Of a DNA stretch of 64,000 nucleotides, positions 44,304 to 51,884 are shown one piece after another (position 1 is the stretch's first letter; each line of letters begins with the position of its first letter). Below the pieces are notes generated by a model. The model was given only the letters and a program-made list of their open reading frames with translations, did not search any database and was not told the origin of the DNA. A program made the translations under genes and the position numbers. The stretch lies in assembly GCA_016350165.1 (NCBI GenBank), contig CP066225.1:1860001-1924000 (forward strand), written 5' to 3'. This stretch comes from Planctomycetota bacterium. Its GTDB lineage: Bacteria; Planctomycetota; Phycisphaerae; Phycisphaerales; Phycisphaeraceae.

Positions 44304-45287
44304 TTAAACGGCGACTGTTGCGAGATTGCGGGCGACTTTGTCAGTGGCCGTCGCGGTGGTTTGCATGGCATCCTGGTCGACGGTAGTTTTTTTGATGCGT
44401 TTACGTGCGTTGACTGCGTAGTCTTTGGAGAGTTCTGTGCCGAGGTAGTCGCGGCCGAGTTGTTTTGCTGCGACAAGTGTTGTGCCTGAGCCGGTAAATG
44501 GGTCGAAGACGATGTCGCCGGGGTTTGAGGAGACTTTAATGATGCGGTGCAGGAGTGCTTCGGGAAGCTGGCAAGGATGCCAGGTTGTTCGTTCGTTGAA
44601 TGTGCCACAGAGTCGGGACTGGTTCCATGTGTCGGAGTCTGGTGCAAAATATTCTTCGGTGTTTTCGGATGCGTCTTGTGGGCGAGTGTGCCAAAGCGCG
44701 GCATCGGGGAAGTGACGGAGGTACCAGGTGTCGTCGGGGAGTTTGCCTGCCGGGTTGGCCCGTTTGTCGGCGTAGGTGGTCATGCGTGCTGAGGGGAGTG
44801 CGATGGCGTCGCGGTTGAATGCGAAGGGTGGGTTTTTGGTGATGGATTTTGCGGTGAGTGCAGCGGAGCCGACACAGTAGAAGAGGTGAGCGTGTGAGCG
44901 ATTGAATTTTACTTTGCAGCGCTGGCCGAAGGTGTAGTGCCAAATGATCCAGTTGCGGAACATGAGTTTACCTTCGTTTTGGAGTTTGCGAAGGTGGAGG
45001 CGTGTTTCGGCTGCATATTCGTCGCCGATGAGGATATACATGGAGCCTGTGGGTTTGAGAAGACGGGTGCATTGATCGATCCAAGACTCGGTCCATGCGA
45101 CGTAGTCTTCGTGTTCACGGTTGTCGTCGTAGTGATCGTAGTTGTAGCCGATGTTGTAGGGTGGGTCTGAGAAAATGAGATCGAGGGAATTGTCGTCCCA
45201 TCGCGACATGATTTTGAGGCAATCGCCTTGGAAGAGACGATTGCGTGGAGATTTGCCTACGGATGTTTGTTGATCGGCCTTGGACAT
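44304..45287 (-). CDS. DNA methyltransferase (N4-cytosine/N6-adenine, beta class), solitary
   Basis: 327-residue enzyme that transfers a methyl group from S-adenosylmethionine to an exocyclic amino group in a DNA site. Catalytic motif IV DPPYNIGYN at residues 41-49 precedes the SAM-binding motif I DPFTGSGTT at 262-270, the order that defines the beta class. Between them are WIIWHYTFGQRC and HLFYCVG. Motif IV beginning with D suggests an N6-adenine enzyme (SPPY would suggest N4-cytosine), but this is not decisive. No restriction endonuclease or specificity subunit is adjacent, so it appears to be an orphan that may mark DNA for regulation or replication timing. Start ATG 45287 lacks a good RBS. 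Confidence 0.88.
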   Translation of the reverse strand: MSKADQQTSVGKSPRNRLFQGDCLKIMSRWDDNSLDLIFSDPPYNIGYNYDHYDDNREHEDYVAWTESWIDQCTRLLKPTGSMYILIGDEYAAETRLHLRKLQNEGKLMFRNWIIWHYTFGQRCKVKFNRSHAHLFYCVGSAALTAKSITKNPPFAFNRDAIALPSARMTTYADKRANPAGKLPDDTWYLRHFPDAALWHTRPQDASENTEEYFAPDSDTWNQSRLCGTFNERTTWHPCQLPEALLHRIIKVSSNPGDIVFDPFTGSGTTLVAAKQLGRDYLGTELSKDYAVNARKRIKKTTVDQDAMQTTATATDKVARNLATVAV

Positions 45288-45491
45288 GGGGAGATTATAA
45301 TATGGTTAGCCCGTTTGCGCTAGCTGAAAGAGACGGTGTGGAGTTTCTCCAGAAGGGTTGGCTGTAAGTAAAATAGAGATGAGGTTATCCCCGAATGTCA
45401 AGAATGGGCAGAGGATAAAAAGTGGGATATTAGCGAATGGCGGGGGGTTGGCAATGTAGTTGAGAATCAGTTTCAGCAGGGTGAGTAAAGG
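45288..45491. other. Spacer between methyltransferase and ferredoxin genes
   Basis: Part of a 309-base divergent intergenic region, strongly G-rich on +. Apart from the ferredoxin promoter at 45492 I see nothing. Confidence 0.45.
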
Positions 45492-45520
45492 TTGGCGGAG
45501 AGTCGATCTGGTTCTATACT
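45492..45520 (+). promoter_or_regulatory. Sigma-70 promoter of the ferredoxin gene
   Basis: TTGGCG, 17-base spacer, TATACT: near-consensus hexamers at ideal spacing. Predicted start near 45527, leader about 70 bases. Confidence 0.65.
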
Positions 45521-45596
45521 AATTCACATTCGCCCGCTCTGTGGGGTCACAGAACTGTTTATGCGGGCGTGATTAAAGTCATGAAGGAGCGAAGTC

Positions 45597-45854
45597 ATGC
45601 CACACGTGATTGCTGAACCGTGCGTCGGCACCAAAGACACCGCTTGTGTTGCAGTTTGCCCGGTGGACTGTATTCACCCAACGGCGGATGAACCAGAGTT
45701 TGAATCAGCAGATATGCTGTACATTGACCCAGACACATGCATTGACTGTGGTCTGTGTGTTGATGAATGCCCAGTGAAGGCGATTTTCCCAGAGGAAGAT
45801 TTGCCGGAAGAGTGGGAATCATTTGTCGAGAAGAACGCAGAGTTCTACGGCTAA
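45597..45854 (+). CDS. Ferredoxin (7Fe-8S / 2[4Fe-4S] type)
   Basis: 85-residue electron carrier. N-terminal cluster motif: C9 in AEPCVGTKD, then C17 and C21 followed by P, and C25 (ACVAVCPVDC). Second motif CIDCGLCVDECP gives C-x2-C-x2-C-x3-CP. The wide spacing of the first cysteines is that of Azotobacter FdI-like 7Fe and related ferredoxins, in which one cluster may be [3Fe-4S]. Acidic C-terminus (PEEDLPEEWESFVEKNAEFY) is characteristic of this group. Strong RBS GAAGGAGCG precedes ATG 45597. Likely partner of the Fpr reductase at 3422. Monocistronic, with a strong promoter and a very strong terminator. Confidence 0.95.
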   Translation: MPHVIAEPCVGTKDTACVAVCPVDCIHPTADEPEFESADMLYIDPDTCIDCGLCVDECPVKAIFPEEDLPEEWESFVEKNAEFYG

Positions 45855-45873
45855 ACAGCGCACTCAATCGCAA

Positions 45874-45925
45874 ACTAAATAAAAAGCAGCTCGATGCACA
45901 AGCATCGAGCTGCTTTTTATTTAGT
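45874..45925. terminator. Very strong terminator, perfect 24-bp stem
   Basis: ACTAAATAAAAAGCAGCTCG followed by ATGC, a 4-nt loop (ACAA) and the exact reverse complement. The GC-rich core is flanked by A and T tracts, so it can act in both directions. Confidence 0.93.
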
Positions 45926-46090
45926 CGGTGTGAGCGTATCGGCTATGTAGAAAATCATACATGCGTGGCTTTACTATGCTCCGGCAATTCGTTAGATTCG
46001 GGGTACGAGTCAAGCAAACATATTGGAATCACTGTCTAGCGTGCTTAGTCCACGATGTTTATTCAATCTTTTTTCGAAGGATATGTTTCG

Positions 46091-47563
46091 ATGATTCGAC
46101 CATTTTTAATCTGTGCCGCACTCCTGGGCACCGTGCTTTACGGGCAAGAGTATTCGGCAGCACAGGATCCACAAGAAGTCGTCAATGTTATAGGCGAAAC
46201 CAAGGAACAATTCCAAAAACGTATGAAATGGTGGAACGATGCACGTTTCGGTGTTTTCATTCATTGGGGCTTGTATTCGATACCTGCAGGTGAGTGGAAA
46301 GGTGAGACGGTACCACGTTATGGCGAATGGATCATCAGGCATGGCAAGATCGCGATTGATGATTACGCCCCGCTGATTGACCAGTTCAACCCTACGAAGT
46401 TCGATGCCAATGAGTGGATGTCGGTGATCAAGAATTCGGGCGCCAAGTATTTTGTGATCACAACGAAGCATCACGAGGGCTTTTCGCTGTTCCGGACGAA
46501 GCGTGGCGAATTTAATATCACGAACACGCCGTTTGGCCTGAATAACGACCGTGACATCATGAAAGAGCTTTCATTTGCAGCCCGAAAGCAGGGCGTGAAA
46601 GTCGGTTGGTATTACTCGATCCTCGACTGGCATAATCCTAATTACGCGCCACAAAAAGGTTTCCTGAAGCATAAGAACCAGAATCCTGATTTTGAGAAAT
46701 ATGTTGAGTTCATGACCAACCAAACCACAGAGCTACTCACTAACTATGGTGAAATCGACATCCTGTGGTATGACGGCGAATGGGATAAGACATGGACGGA
46801 TGAACGCGGCAACAATTTGTACAAATACATCCGCGAGCTTGCCCCGAATATCATCGTGAACAACCGTGTGGGTAAGGAGCGCACAAAGGAAAAAATCAAG
46901 TCAAAGAACAAAAGAAAGAACAAGGAGACGATCGTTACGACTGAGTTAATTGCGATGCCTTCTTCCGGTGACTTTGGAACCCCTGAACAGAAACTGCCAC
47001 CGAATGGTTTTGAGCCTGGTGTTTACTGGGAAACATGCATGACCATGAACAAGACATGGGGTTACCGCAAGGATGACCACGATTGGAAATCCACCGAGAC
47101 GCTCATCAGACAGCTGATTGACGCGTCGAGCAAAGGCGGAAACTACTTACTGAACGTCGGACCGAAAGCGGATGGCACAATCCCGCAAGAGTCCATTGAC
47201 CGGTTGAATGAAATCGGCAAATGGCTTGAAGTAAATGGCGAGGCGATTTACGGCACGCAGGCAGGCGTTCTCGGCAAAAAAGCATGGGGGCGTTCGACGA
47301 CCAAAACGTTAGATAATGGGAATACAGCGTTATATTTACACCTGTTCGATCTGCCGAAAGATAACAAGATTGCCCTTCAGGGTTATGCGGAGCAATTTGT
47401 TTCTCTGGCTGCAATCTCTGCAAAGAGCCGGGATGTAGCTGTCACTTACACCGTAAACAATAATGATCTGATTATTGAGATGCCAGAATCACTCTGGAAT
47501 GAATACGCCAGCGTTATCAAAGTGGAGTTGAAGCAGATACCGAAAAATGAGAATGCCAAATAA
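46091..47563 (+). CDS. Alpha-L-fucosidase, GH29
   Basis: 490-residue exported glycoside hydrolase that releases alpha-L-fucose from glycans, with retention of configuration. Signal peptide MIRPFLICAALLGTVLYG-QEYSA. Family segments: ARFGVFIHWGLYSIPAGEW near residue 57, YFVITTKHHEGFSLF, WYYSILDWHNPNY, and nucleophile D228 in DILWYDGEWD. The catalytic barrel ends with GGNYLLNVGPKADGTIP and a small beta domain follows. Start at 46091 (GAAGGA upstream); a Met at 46055 would push the signal peptide inward. No sulfatase, transporter or TonB partner is adjacent, so it is a lone scavenging enzyme, perhaps for algal fucans. Flanked by two terminators. Confidence 0.94.
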   Translation: MIRPFLICAALLGTVLYGQEYSAAQDPQEVVNVIGETKEQFQKRMKWWNDARFGVFIHWGLYSIPAGEWKGETVPRYGEWIIRHGKIAIDDYAPLIDQFNPTKFDANEWMSVIKNSGAKYFVITTKHHEGFSLFRTKRGEFNITNTPFGLNNDRDIMKELSFAARKQGVKVGWYYSILDWHNPNYAPQKGFLKHKNQNPDFEKYVEFMTNQTTELLTNYGEIDILWYDGEWDKTWTDERGNNLYKYIRELAPNIIVNNRVGKERTKEKIKSKNKRKNKETIVTTELIAMPSSGDFGTPEQKLPPNGFEPGVYWETCMTMNKTWGYRKDDHDWKSTETLIRQLIDASSKGGNYLLNVGPKADGTIPQESIDRLNEIGKWLEVNGEAIYGTQAGVLGKKAWGRSTTKTLDNGNTALYLHLFDLPKDNKIALQGYAEQFVSLAAISAKSRDVAVTYTVNNNDLIIEMPESLWNEYASVIKVELKQIPKNENAK

Positions 47564-47590
47564 CAGGTTTCAACTGACCTGAAACATACA

Positions 47591-47622
47591 AACGCCAAGA
47601 TATCACATCTTAGCGTTTTTTT
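47591..47622 (+). terminator. Terminator after the fucosidase gene
   Basis: AACGC-AAGAT / ATCTT-GCGTT stem with one internal mismatch, followed by seven T. Confidence 0.88.
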
Positions 47623-47693
47623 ATGGCTGCCGACTCGTATCAAGGGTTGGCAATGACTAGACCTACAGCATCTGGTGGGATAATCTATTTGAC

Positions 47694-48668
47694 ATGACCA
47701 ATTCAAAATCAGCAACAAGTGCACCGAATATCATTATTACAGAGACGTTGTCGGATGAGCCTGCGGAGTGGTTGGCTGAGCGGGGGAATGTGATTTGGTG
47801 CCCGCATACAGAGAAAGAAGAATTGGATGAGTTATTGCCAACGGCGGATGCGTTGGTGGTGCGAACATATACACAGGTGAATGAAGAACTGCTTGCGAAG
47901 GCACCGAATGTGAAAGTGATTGGGCGTGCTGGGGTTGGTTTGGATAATTTTGATTTGAAGGCATGTGAGAAGGCTGGGGTGAAGGTTGTGTATACGCCTG
48001 ATGCAAATTCGCAGGCTGTGGTGGAGTATGTGATTGCGTTGATGTTGGATGAGCTGCGGCCACGAACAGATATGCCTGTGGGGTGTGATGCGGATACGTT
48101 TCATGGGTTAAGGAAAACAGAGATTGGCTTGCAACTGGATCAATTGACGCTTGGGATTGTTGGGTTTGGGCGAGTTGGTAAGAGGCTGGGAAGAGTCGCA
48201 CATGCGATTGGGATGAAGTTGATGGTGGCGGAGATTTTGCCTGAATCGAAATTGCGTGGTGCGGTTGAGTATCCGTTTGAGTATGTAACGCATGATGAAT
48301 TGTATGCGAAGGCGGATATTGTGAGCGTGCATGTTGATGGGCGGGAGGAAAATCGGGAGATGTTGAATAAGGAAGTGTTTGGACAATTGAAACTGGGCGT
48401 TTTGCTTATCAATGCAGCGAGGGGATTTCTGCAGAATAATGAAGAAATGAAGGCGTATGCGGAGGCGCATCCTGAATCGCGAATTGTTTTGGATGTGCAT
48501 GATCCGGAGCCGCCGTCTGTTGATTATGCGCTGGGTGGATTGCCGAATGTGAGACTGCTGCCGCATATTGCTTCGCGGACTAACCAGGCATTAGAGAATA
48601 TGTCATGGGTGGTGCGTGATGTGGATGCGGCGTTACGAGGTGAAGAGCCCAACTTTGCAGCAGTTTAG
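47694..48668 (+). CDS. D-2-hydroxyacid dehydrogenase (SerA-like)
   Basis: 324-residue NAD-dependent dehydrogenase of the phosphoglycerate dehydrogenase family. Substrate-domain signature VKVIGRAGVGLDNFDLKACE; NAD-binding LGIVGFGRVGKRLGRVA (GxGxxG) near residue 155-170. Catalytic triad by motif: Arg in LLINAARGFL, Glu in VLDVHDPEPPS, His in RLLPHIASRT. It lacks the ACT regulatory domains of long SerA forms, so it may be a short-type phosphoglycerate dehydrogenase or another hydroxyacid dehydrogenase; substrate is not settled by sequence. No RBS at ATG 47694. Its last 36 bases overlap the end of the converging zinc-ribbon gene at 48633. Confidence 0.88.
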   Translation: MTNSKSATSAPNIIITETLSDEPAEWLAERGNVIWCPHTEKEELDELLPTADALVVRTYTQVNEELLAKAPNVKVIGRAGVGLDNFDLKACEKAGVKVVYTPDANSQAVVEYVIALMLDELRPRTDMPVGCDADTFHGLRKTEIGLQLDQLTLGIVGFGRVGKRLGRVAHAIGMKLMVAEILPESKLRGAVEYPFEYVTHDELYAKADIVSVHVDGREENREMLNKEVFGQLKLGVLLINAARGFLQNNEEMKAYAEAHPESRIVLDVHDPEPPSVDYALGGLPNVRLLPHIASRTNQALENMSWVVRDVDAALRGEEPNFAAV

Positions 48669-49331
48669 GTCGAAAGAGTTGCAGTCGCCGACGAATTCGA
48701 TTTTTGTCATGAGTTTTTCGTAATGAATGATTTGTGAATGCAATTTGCTACCACACTCAGGACATTGCTGCGTTGTGCTGCCGTAGAGTCTGTATTCACA
48801 GTCGGTGCAACGTGCGAAATTTTTGTAGATGATGAGTTTTAAATCGAGCCAATCCTGTTCGTTTTTTAAAAAACGCTTAGGGAAAAGGCAGATACTATGG
48901 TCTTGCGTGCTGAGGAAGAACATGTCTTTACGATAGAACACCCATTTCAAATGCTCCCATTTATAGTTTGTGGTTTTCAATGGCGTATTGATTGAAATAC
49001 CATCCTGGTCGGTGGTAATGTTGAATTCTTGTTGTAAATAGGGTGTGCATTCAAAACGATGCTTGTAGTTTGGGAATGACATGAGCTTATAAGATAAAGC
49101 TAATACGAATATTTCAATAGGGATGGCAATGATTGCGACTATTGGGCTCGCCTTACCAATGGACATGATGATGAGTAGCAACGTAAAGGTCAACGAGAAT
49201 ACAGCGATGATCAAGCCGATGACGATACGCATGTTTGTTTCACTGTCGGATGTGAGCAAGCTTGCGACACGTTCATACTCTTCGGGATTGTACCTGCCTG
49301 TTGCTTGTATTGTGGTAATGTCGTGGATCAT
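48633..49331 (-). CDS. YcxB-like membrane protein with C-terminal zinc ribbon (paralogue 1)
   Basis: 232-residue membrane protein, fourth and last in a run of four paralogues read right to left. N-terminal 'ATGRYNPEEYERV' module, two membrane helices (IVIGLIIAVFSLTFTLLLII, IVAIIAIPIEIFVLALSYKL), then a YcxB-like domain: DQDGISINTPLKTTNYKWEH, LKWVFYRKDMFFLSTQDHSI, CLFPKRFL. C-terminal ribbon CTDCEYRLYGSTTQQCPECG. Start taken at ATG 49331; TTG 49352 is an alternative, neither with an RBS. The last residues (SFDLNCCKVGLFTS) are encoded over the end of the SerA-like gene on the other strand. Function unknown. Confidence 0.72.
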   Translation of the reverse strand: MIHDITTIQATGRYNPEEYERVASLLTSDSETNMRIVIGLIIAVFSLTFTLLLIIMSIGKASPIVAIIAIPIEIFVLALSYKLMSFPNYKHRFECTPYLQQEFNITTDQDGISINTPLKTTNYKWEHLKWVFYRKDMFFLSTQDHSICLFPKRFLKNEQDWLDLKLIIYKNFARCTDCEYRLYGSTTQQCPECGSKLHSQIIHYEKLMTKIEFVGDCNSFDLNCCKVGLFTS

Positions 49332-49482
49332 TTTTTTACTTTGGGTTTGCAATTAATGATGACAGGTCATTGATACTGGCAAGTATTCGATGTGTTTATT
49401 TGGCGTTTTTAACTTTGATGTTTTGTTGCAATATATCACAATAGAAAGTGTTTTGACATTGTTTGCGCATCCGGAAAGTTAG

Positions 49483-50229
49483 TTACTTGATTTCGCCTGC
49501 AAATTTTTGAATTTGTTTATGAAGGTCGTCACCGCATTCGGGGCAGGTTGTTGATTCGCTGGCAAAGAGATCGTACTCACACTTTTGGCAATAGTGCGCA
49601 CGGCGATATAGTTTGAGGCGGAACTGATCCCATGTGTTTTGCGAATCAAAAAAGTGCTTAGGCAAAACGATGTAATCGCTTGATGTTTGGAAATAGATGG
49701 TATTTTTTTTGTAGTGTACTTCTAACAGTGATTCCCAGAAGACGGTAACTGACATACGATCATCTTCCCAAGTAATGCCTTCGTCATTGATTGTAATTGT
49801 GCTGGGAATGGTAACAAGACGCGAGTTAATGACTCGTGATTTTTGCTTGGCCCAAGTTTTGGAAATTACTTTAGTCCACAGAAGTGTAACAAGAAAGATG
49901 GGTATAAAGACAACACCGACGGAGGCCATGATTTCGCCGAAGTCTGTTTTGTTTTCATACAGGTATTTGATGCCATAGCCCATGGGAGCGATTGTTAAGA
50001 AAATTAAAAAAAGGGCTGAAATAATGTTCCAAAAAATACTGCCTTCGGAGTCATGAATAATAGGATGAAGCAGTTTGTAGTCATCAACGTTGTATTGGCC
50101 TGTAACGATAACTTCGCCTTCATCCCAGTCCCAGGGGTGCTTAGATGCAAAAGGAGGGATGAAGGGTGTTGATGAATCTTCGTCTAGTTCGTATTCAGCG
50201 TCTTGTGATATTTCGTTTTGGTCTTGCAT
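49483..50229 (-). CDS. YcxB-like membrane protein with C-terminal zinc ribbon (paralogue 2)
   Basis: 248 residues: acidic N-terminal extension, 'VTGQYNVDDYKLL' module, two membrane helices (FWNIISALFLIFLTIAPMGY, IMASVGVVFIPIFLVTLLWT), YcxB-like stretch (NDEGITWEDDRMSVTVFWES, YFQTSSDYIVLPKHFFDSQN) and ribbon CQKCEYDLFASESTTCPECG. The stop of the upstream paralogue is only six bases before ATG 50229, so the two are transcribed together and probably translationally coupled. The acidic extension (DAEYELDEDSS) is absent in the other three. Confidence 0.74.
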   Translation of the reverse strand: MQDQNEISQDAEYELDEDSSTPFIPPFASKHPWDWDEGEVIVTGQYNVDDYKLLHPIIHDSEGSIFWNIISALFLIFLTIAPMGYGIKYLYENKTDFGEIMASVGVVFIPIFLVTLLWTKVISKTWAKQKSRVINSRLVTIPSTITINDEGITWEDDRMSVTVFWESLLEVHYKKNTIYFQTSSDYIVLPKHFFDSQNTWDQFRLKLYRRAHYCQKCEYDLFASESTTCPECGDDLHKQIQKFAGEIK

Positions 50230-50235
50230 AATGGG

Positions 50236-50910
50236 TTAGTGCGTTAATTTGTTGATTTGCTCATGGAGGTTGTCGCCACATTCGGGACAAGTTGGAGATG
50301 TAGAGCCGGTGAGGTTGTATTTACAATTTGAGCAGTGATTGAAATTACGGTAGATAGAGGCAGCACAATTGTACCAATCATCGGGGGTATCGAAATGCTC
50401 TTTGAGTATAAGGATTATTGTGTTTTCATTGGCTGCTAGACAGACGCCGTCGTAGACCCATTTGATTTTGCGGACTGATTGCCATGGCAGATGTGTGTAT
50501 GTGAATTGATTGAACTCACGTAGATCAACACCTTGCGATTCGATCTTGACGGTGTACCTGATTTTGTTTTTATATCGCTTTTTAGCGATCCGATTATCGA
50601 CGAAGCTGCTATTTACGTAACAGCCTCGCAACAATTCAAAGGTAAAAATGGAAAGGAAACCCATAAGAACAAGTGTGATTTGGTAGTGTTCGTGATCCCT
50701 AACGGATTCTGTGAATAGGGCATGGAACATAAAGCCAAGAAGGATGAGTGGCAGGATTGGGAAACTCGATTTGTAGCTGCTGCGAAGTCTGAAGAAGCTG
50801 GGTTTGTCTTCAAACATGTATTTTTTCGTACGAAGCAAACGCCTCCAGTGAGACAGGTCGTATTCACCTTGCGCCTGGTAGCTGAATTCTGTGATCGTGG
50901 GTTGAGTCAT
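50236..50910 (-). CDS. YcxB-like membrane protein with C-terminal zinc ribbon (paralogue 3)
   Basis: 224 residues. N-terminus MTQPTITEFSYQAQGEYDLS aligns with paralogue 4 (MTDQTTPKIEYHLQGKYSHE), which supports ATG 50910 over TTG 50946. Two membrane helices (FPILPLILLGFMFHALF, YQITLVLMGFLSIFTFELL), YcxB-like segment (SQGVDLREFNQFTYTHLPWQ, CLAANENTIILILKEHFDTP) and ribbon CSNCKYNLTGSTSPTCPECG. Close to its neighbours on both sides; part of a four-gene operon-like array. Role unknown. Confidence 0.74.
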   Translation of the reverse strand: MTQPTITEFSYQAQGEYDLSHWRRLLRTKKYMFEDKPSFFRLRSSYKSSFPILPLILLGFMFHALFTESVRDHEHYQITLVLMGFLSIFTFELLRGCYVNSSFVDNRIAKKRYKNKIRYTVKIESQGVDLREFNQFTYTHLPWQSVRKIKWVYDGVCLAANENTIILILKEHFDTPDDWYNCAASIYRNFNHCSNCKYNLTGSTSPTCPECGDNLHEQINKLTH

Positions 50911-50953
50911 GTGAGATATGATCGTGGAGAATGGGGACGATCGCAATATTATT

Positions 50954-51649
50954 TCAGCGGATTAATTGTTCTATTTGTTTTAGTAGATCGTCGCCGCATT
51001 CGGGGCAGGTTTGGGAAGTGGAGCCGGTAAGGTCATATTGGCATTGTGAACAGTTGGAAAATTTACGATAGATCATCATGGCACATGATTCCCATTGGGA
51101 TTGATCATTGAAATGATCTTTAATAACCAGACACTGAAAGGTTTGGCCGTAGATGATGAGGCTACCTTTAGACCAACAGACATGATCTATAAGGTCCCAC
51201 GCAGCAATCGTTTTTAGTTGACATTGCTCAAAGCTGATGCCGTGATCATTGATGGATATTTTAAAGTGCTCATCAATGTAGCCAGCTTGGCGATATTGCT
51301 TATGCTCATTCCATGGCAGTTTGTTGTAGACATTTATTAGACATAAAACTGCTAAGTATCCAAAGAGAAAAAGCAGGGCAAGAATGAAGAAGCGTTCCAA
51401 GATGGTATCACTTTTAATGATCGTAAAGCCCCACACGAGCAAAAAACATGCGTAGAAAAATGACTTCAACCAATCGGGCATTTTTATTAGCAAGTTCCAA
51501 CGAGCTGGAAGCAGACTGAAATAGCCTTTTTGCTTGACCTGTTCTTCATGCTCTTTGACTTTGATCGCTTTGACTATCCTTTTCCAATGCTCATGAGAAT
51601 ACTTACCTTGGAGGTGATATTCGATTTTCGGGGTCGTTTGATCGGTCAT
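50954..51649 (-). CDS. YcxB-like membrane protein with C-terminal zinc ribbon (paralogue 4)
   Basis: 231 residues, first gene of the array. 'HLQGKYSHEHWKRIVKAIKV' module, membrane helices (WLKSFFYACFLLVWGFTIIK, FFILALLFLFGYLAVLCLIN), YcxB-like segment (NDHGISFEQCQLKTIAAWDL, LIIYGQTFQCLVIKDHFNDQ) and ribbon CSQCQYDLTGSTSQTCPECG. Start ATG 51649; a GTG at 51655 is also in frame. The ribbon is nearly identical to that of paralogue 3, so this pair is the youngest duplication. Divergent from dnaE, with about 235 bases between. Confidence 0.74.
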   Translation of the reverse strand: MTDQTTPKIEYHLQGKYSHEHWKRIVKAIKVKEHEEQVKQKGYFSLLPARWNLLIKMPDWLKSFFYACFLLVWGFTIIKSDTILERFFILALLFLFGYLAVLCLINVYNKLPWNEHKQYRQAGYIDEHFKISINDHGISFEQCQLKTIAAWDLIDHVCWSKGSLIIYGQTFQCLVIKDHFNDQSQWESCAMMIYRKFSNCSQCQYDLTGSTSQTCPECGDDLLKQIEQLIR

Positions 51650-51884
51650 AGACACATCATCGCAATTGAGGATCGGGCCGCAATATTGTGCATTCTCTTT
51701 TTACTAAACATATATTTTGATTTATCCACGAGGGAGATGTGGGTTTGCAGTAACTTATAACGATGGCTGTAAAATCCACACAAGGGAGGCCTTGGAGATT
51801 AAAATGGGGTAACGATTTTGTATTGCCTTGATGGTGAGGAAATCGCGGTTTTCGGATAGCTGCTGACCAAAGATTGCTGAGAAT

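Noticed and set aside
44201-45287. Restriction-modification system
   Set aside because: Only the methyltransferase is present; no endonuclease fold or PD-(D/E)xK motif in the neighbours.
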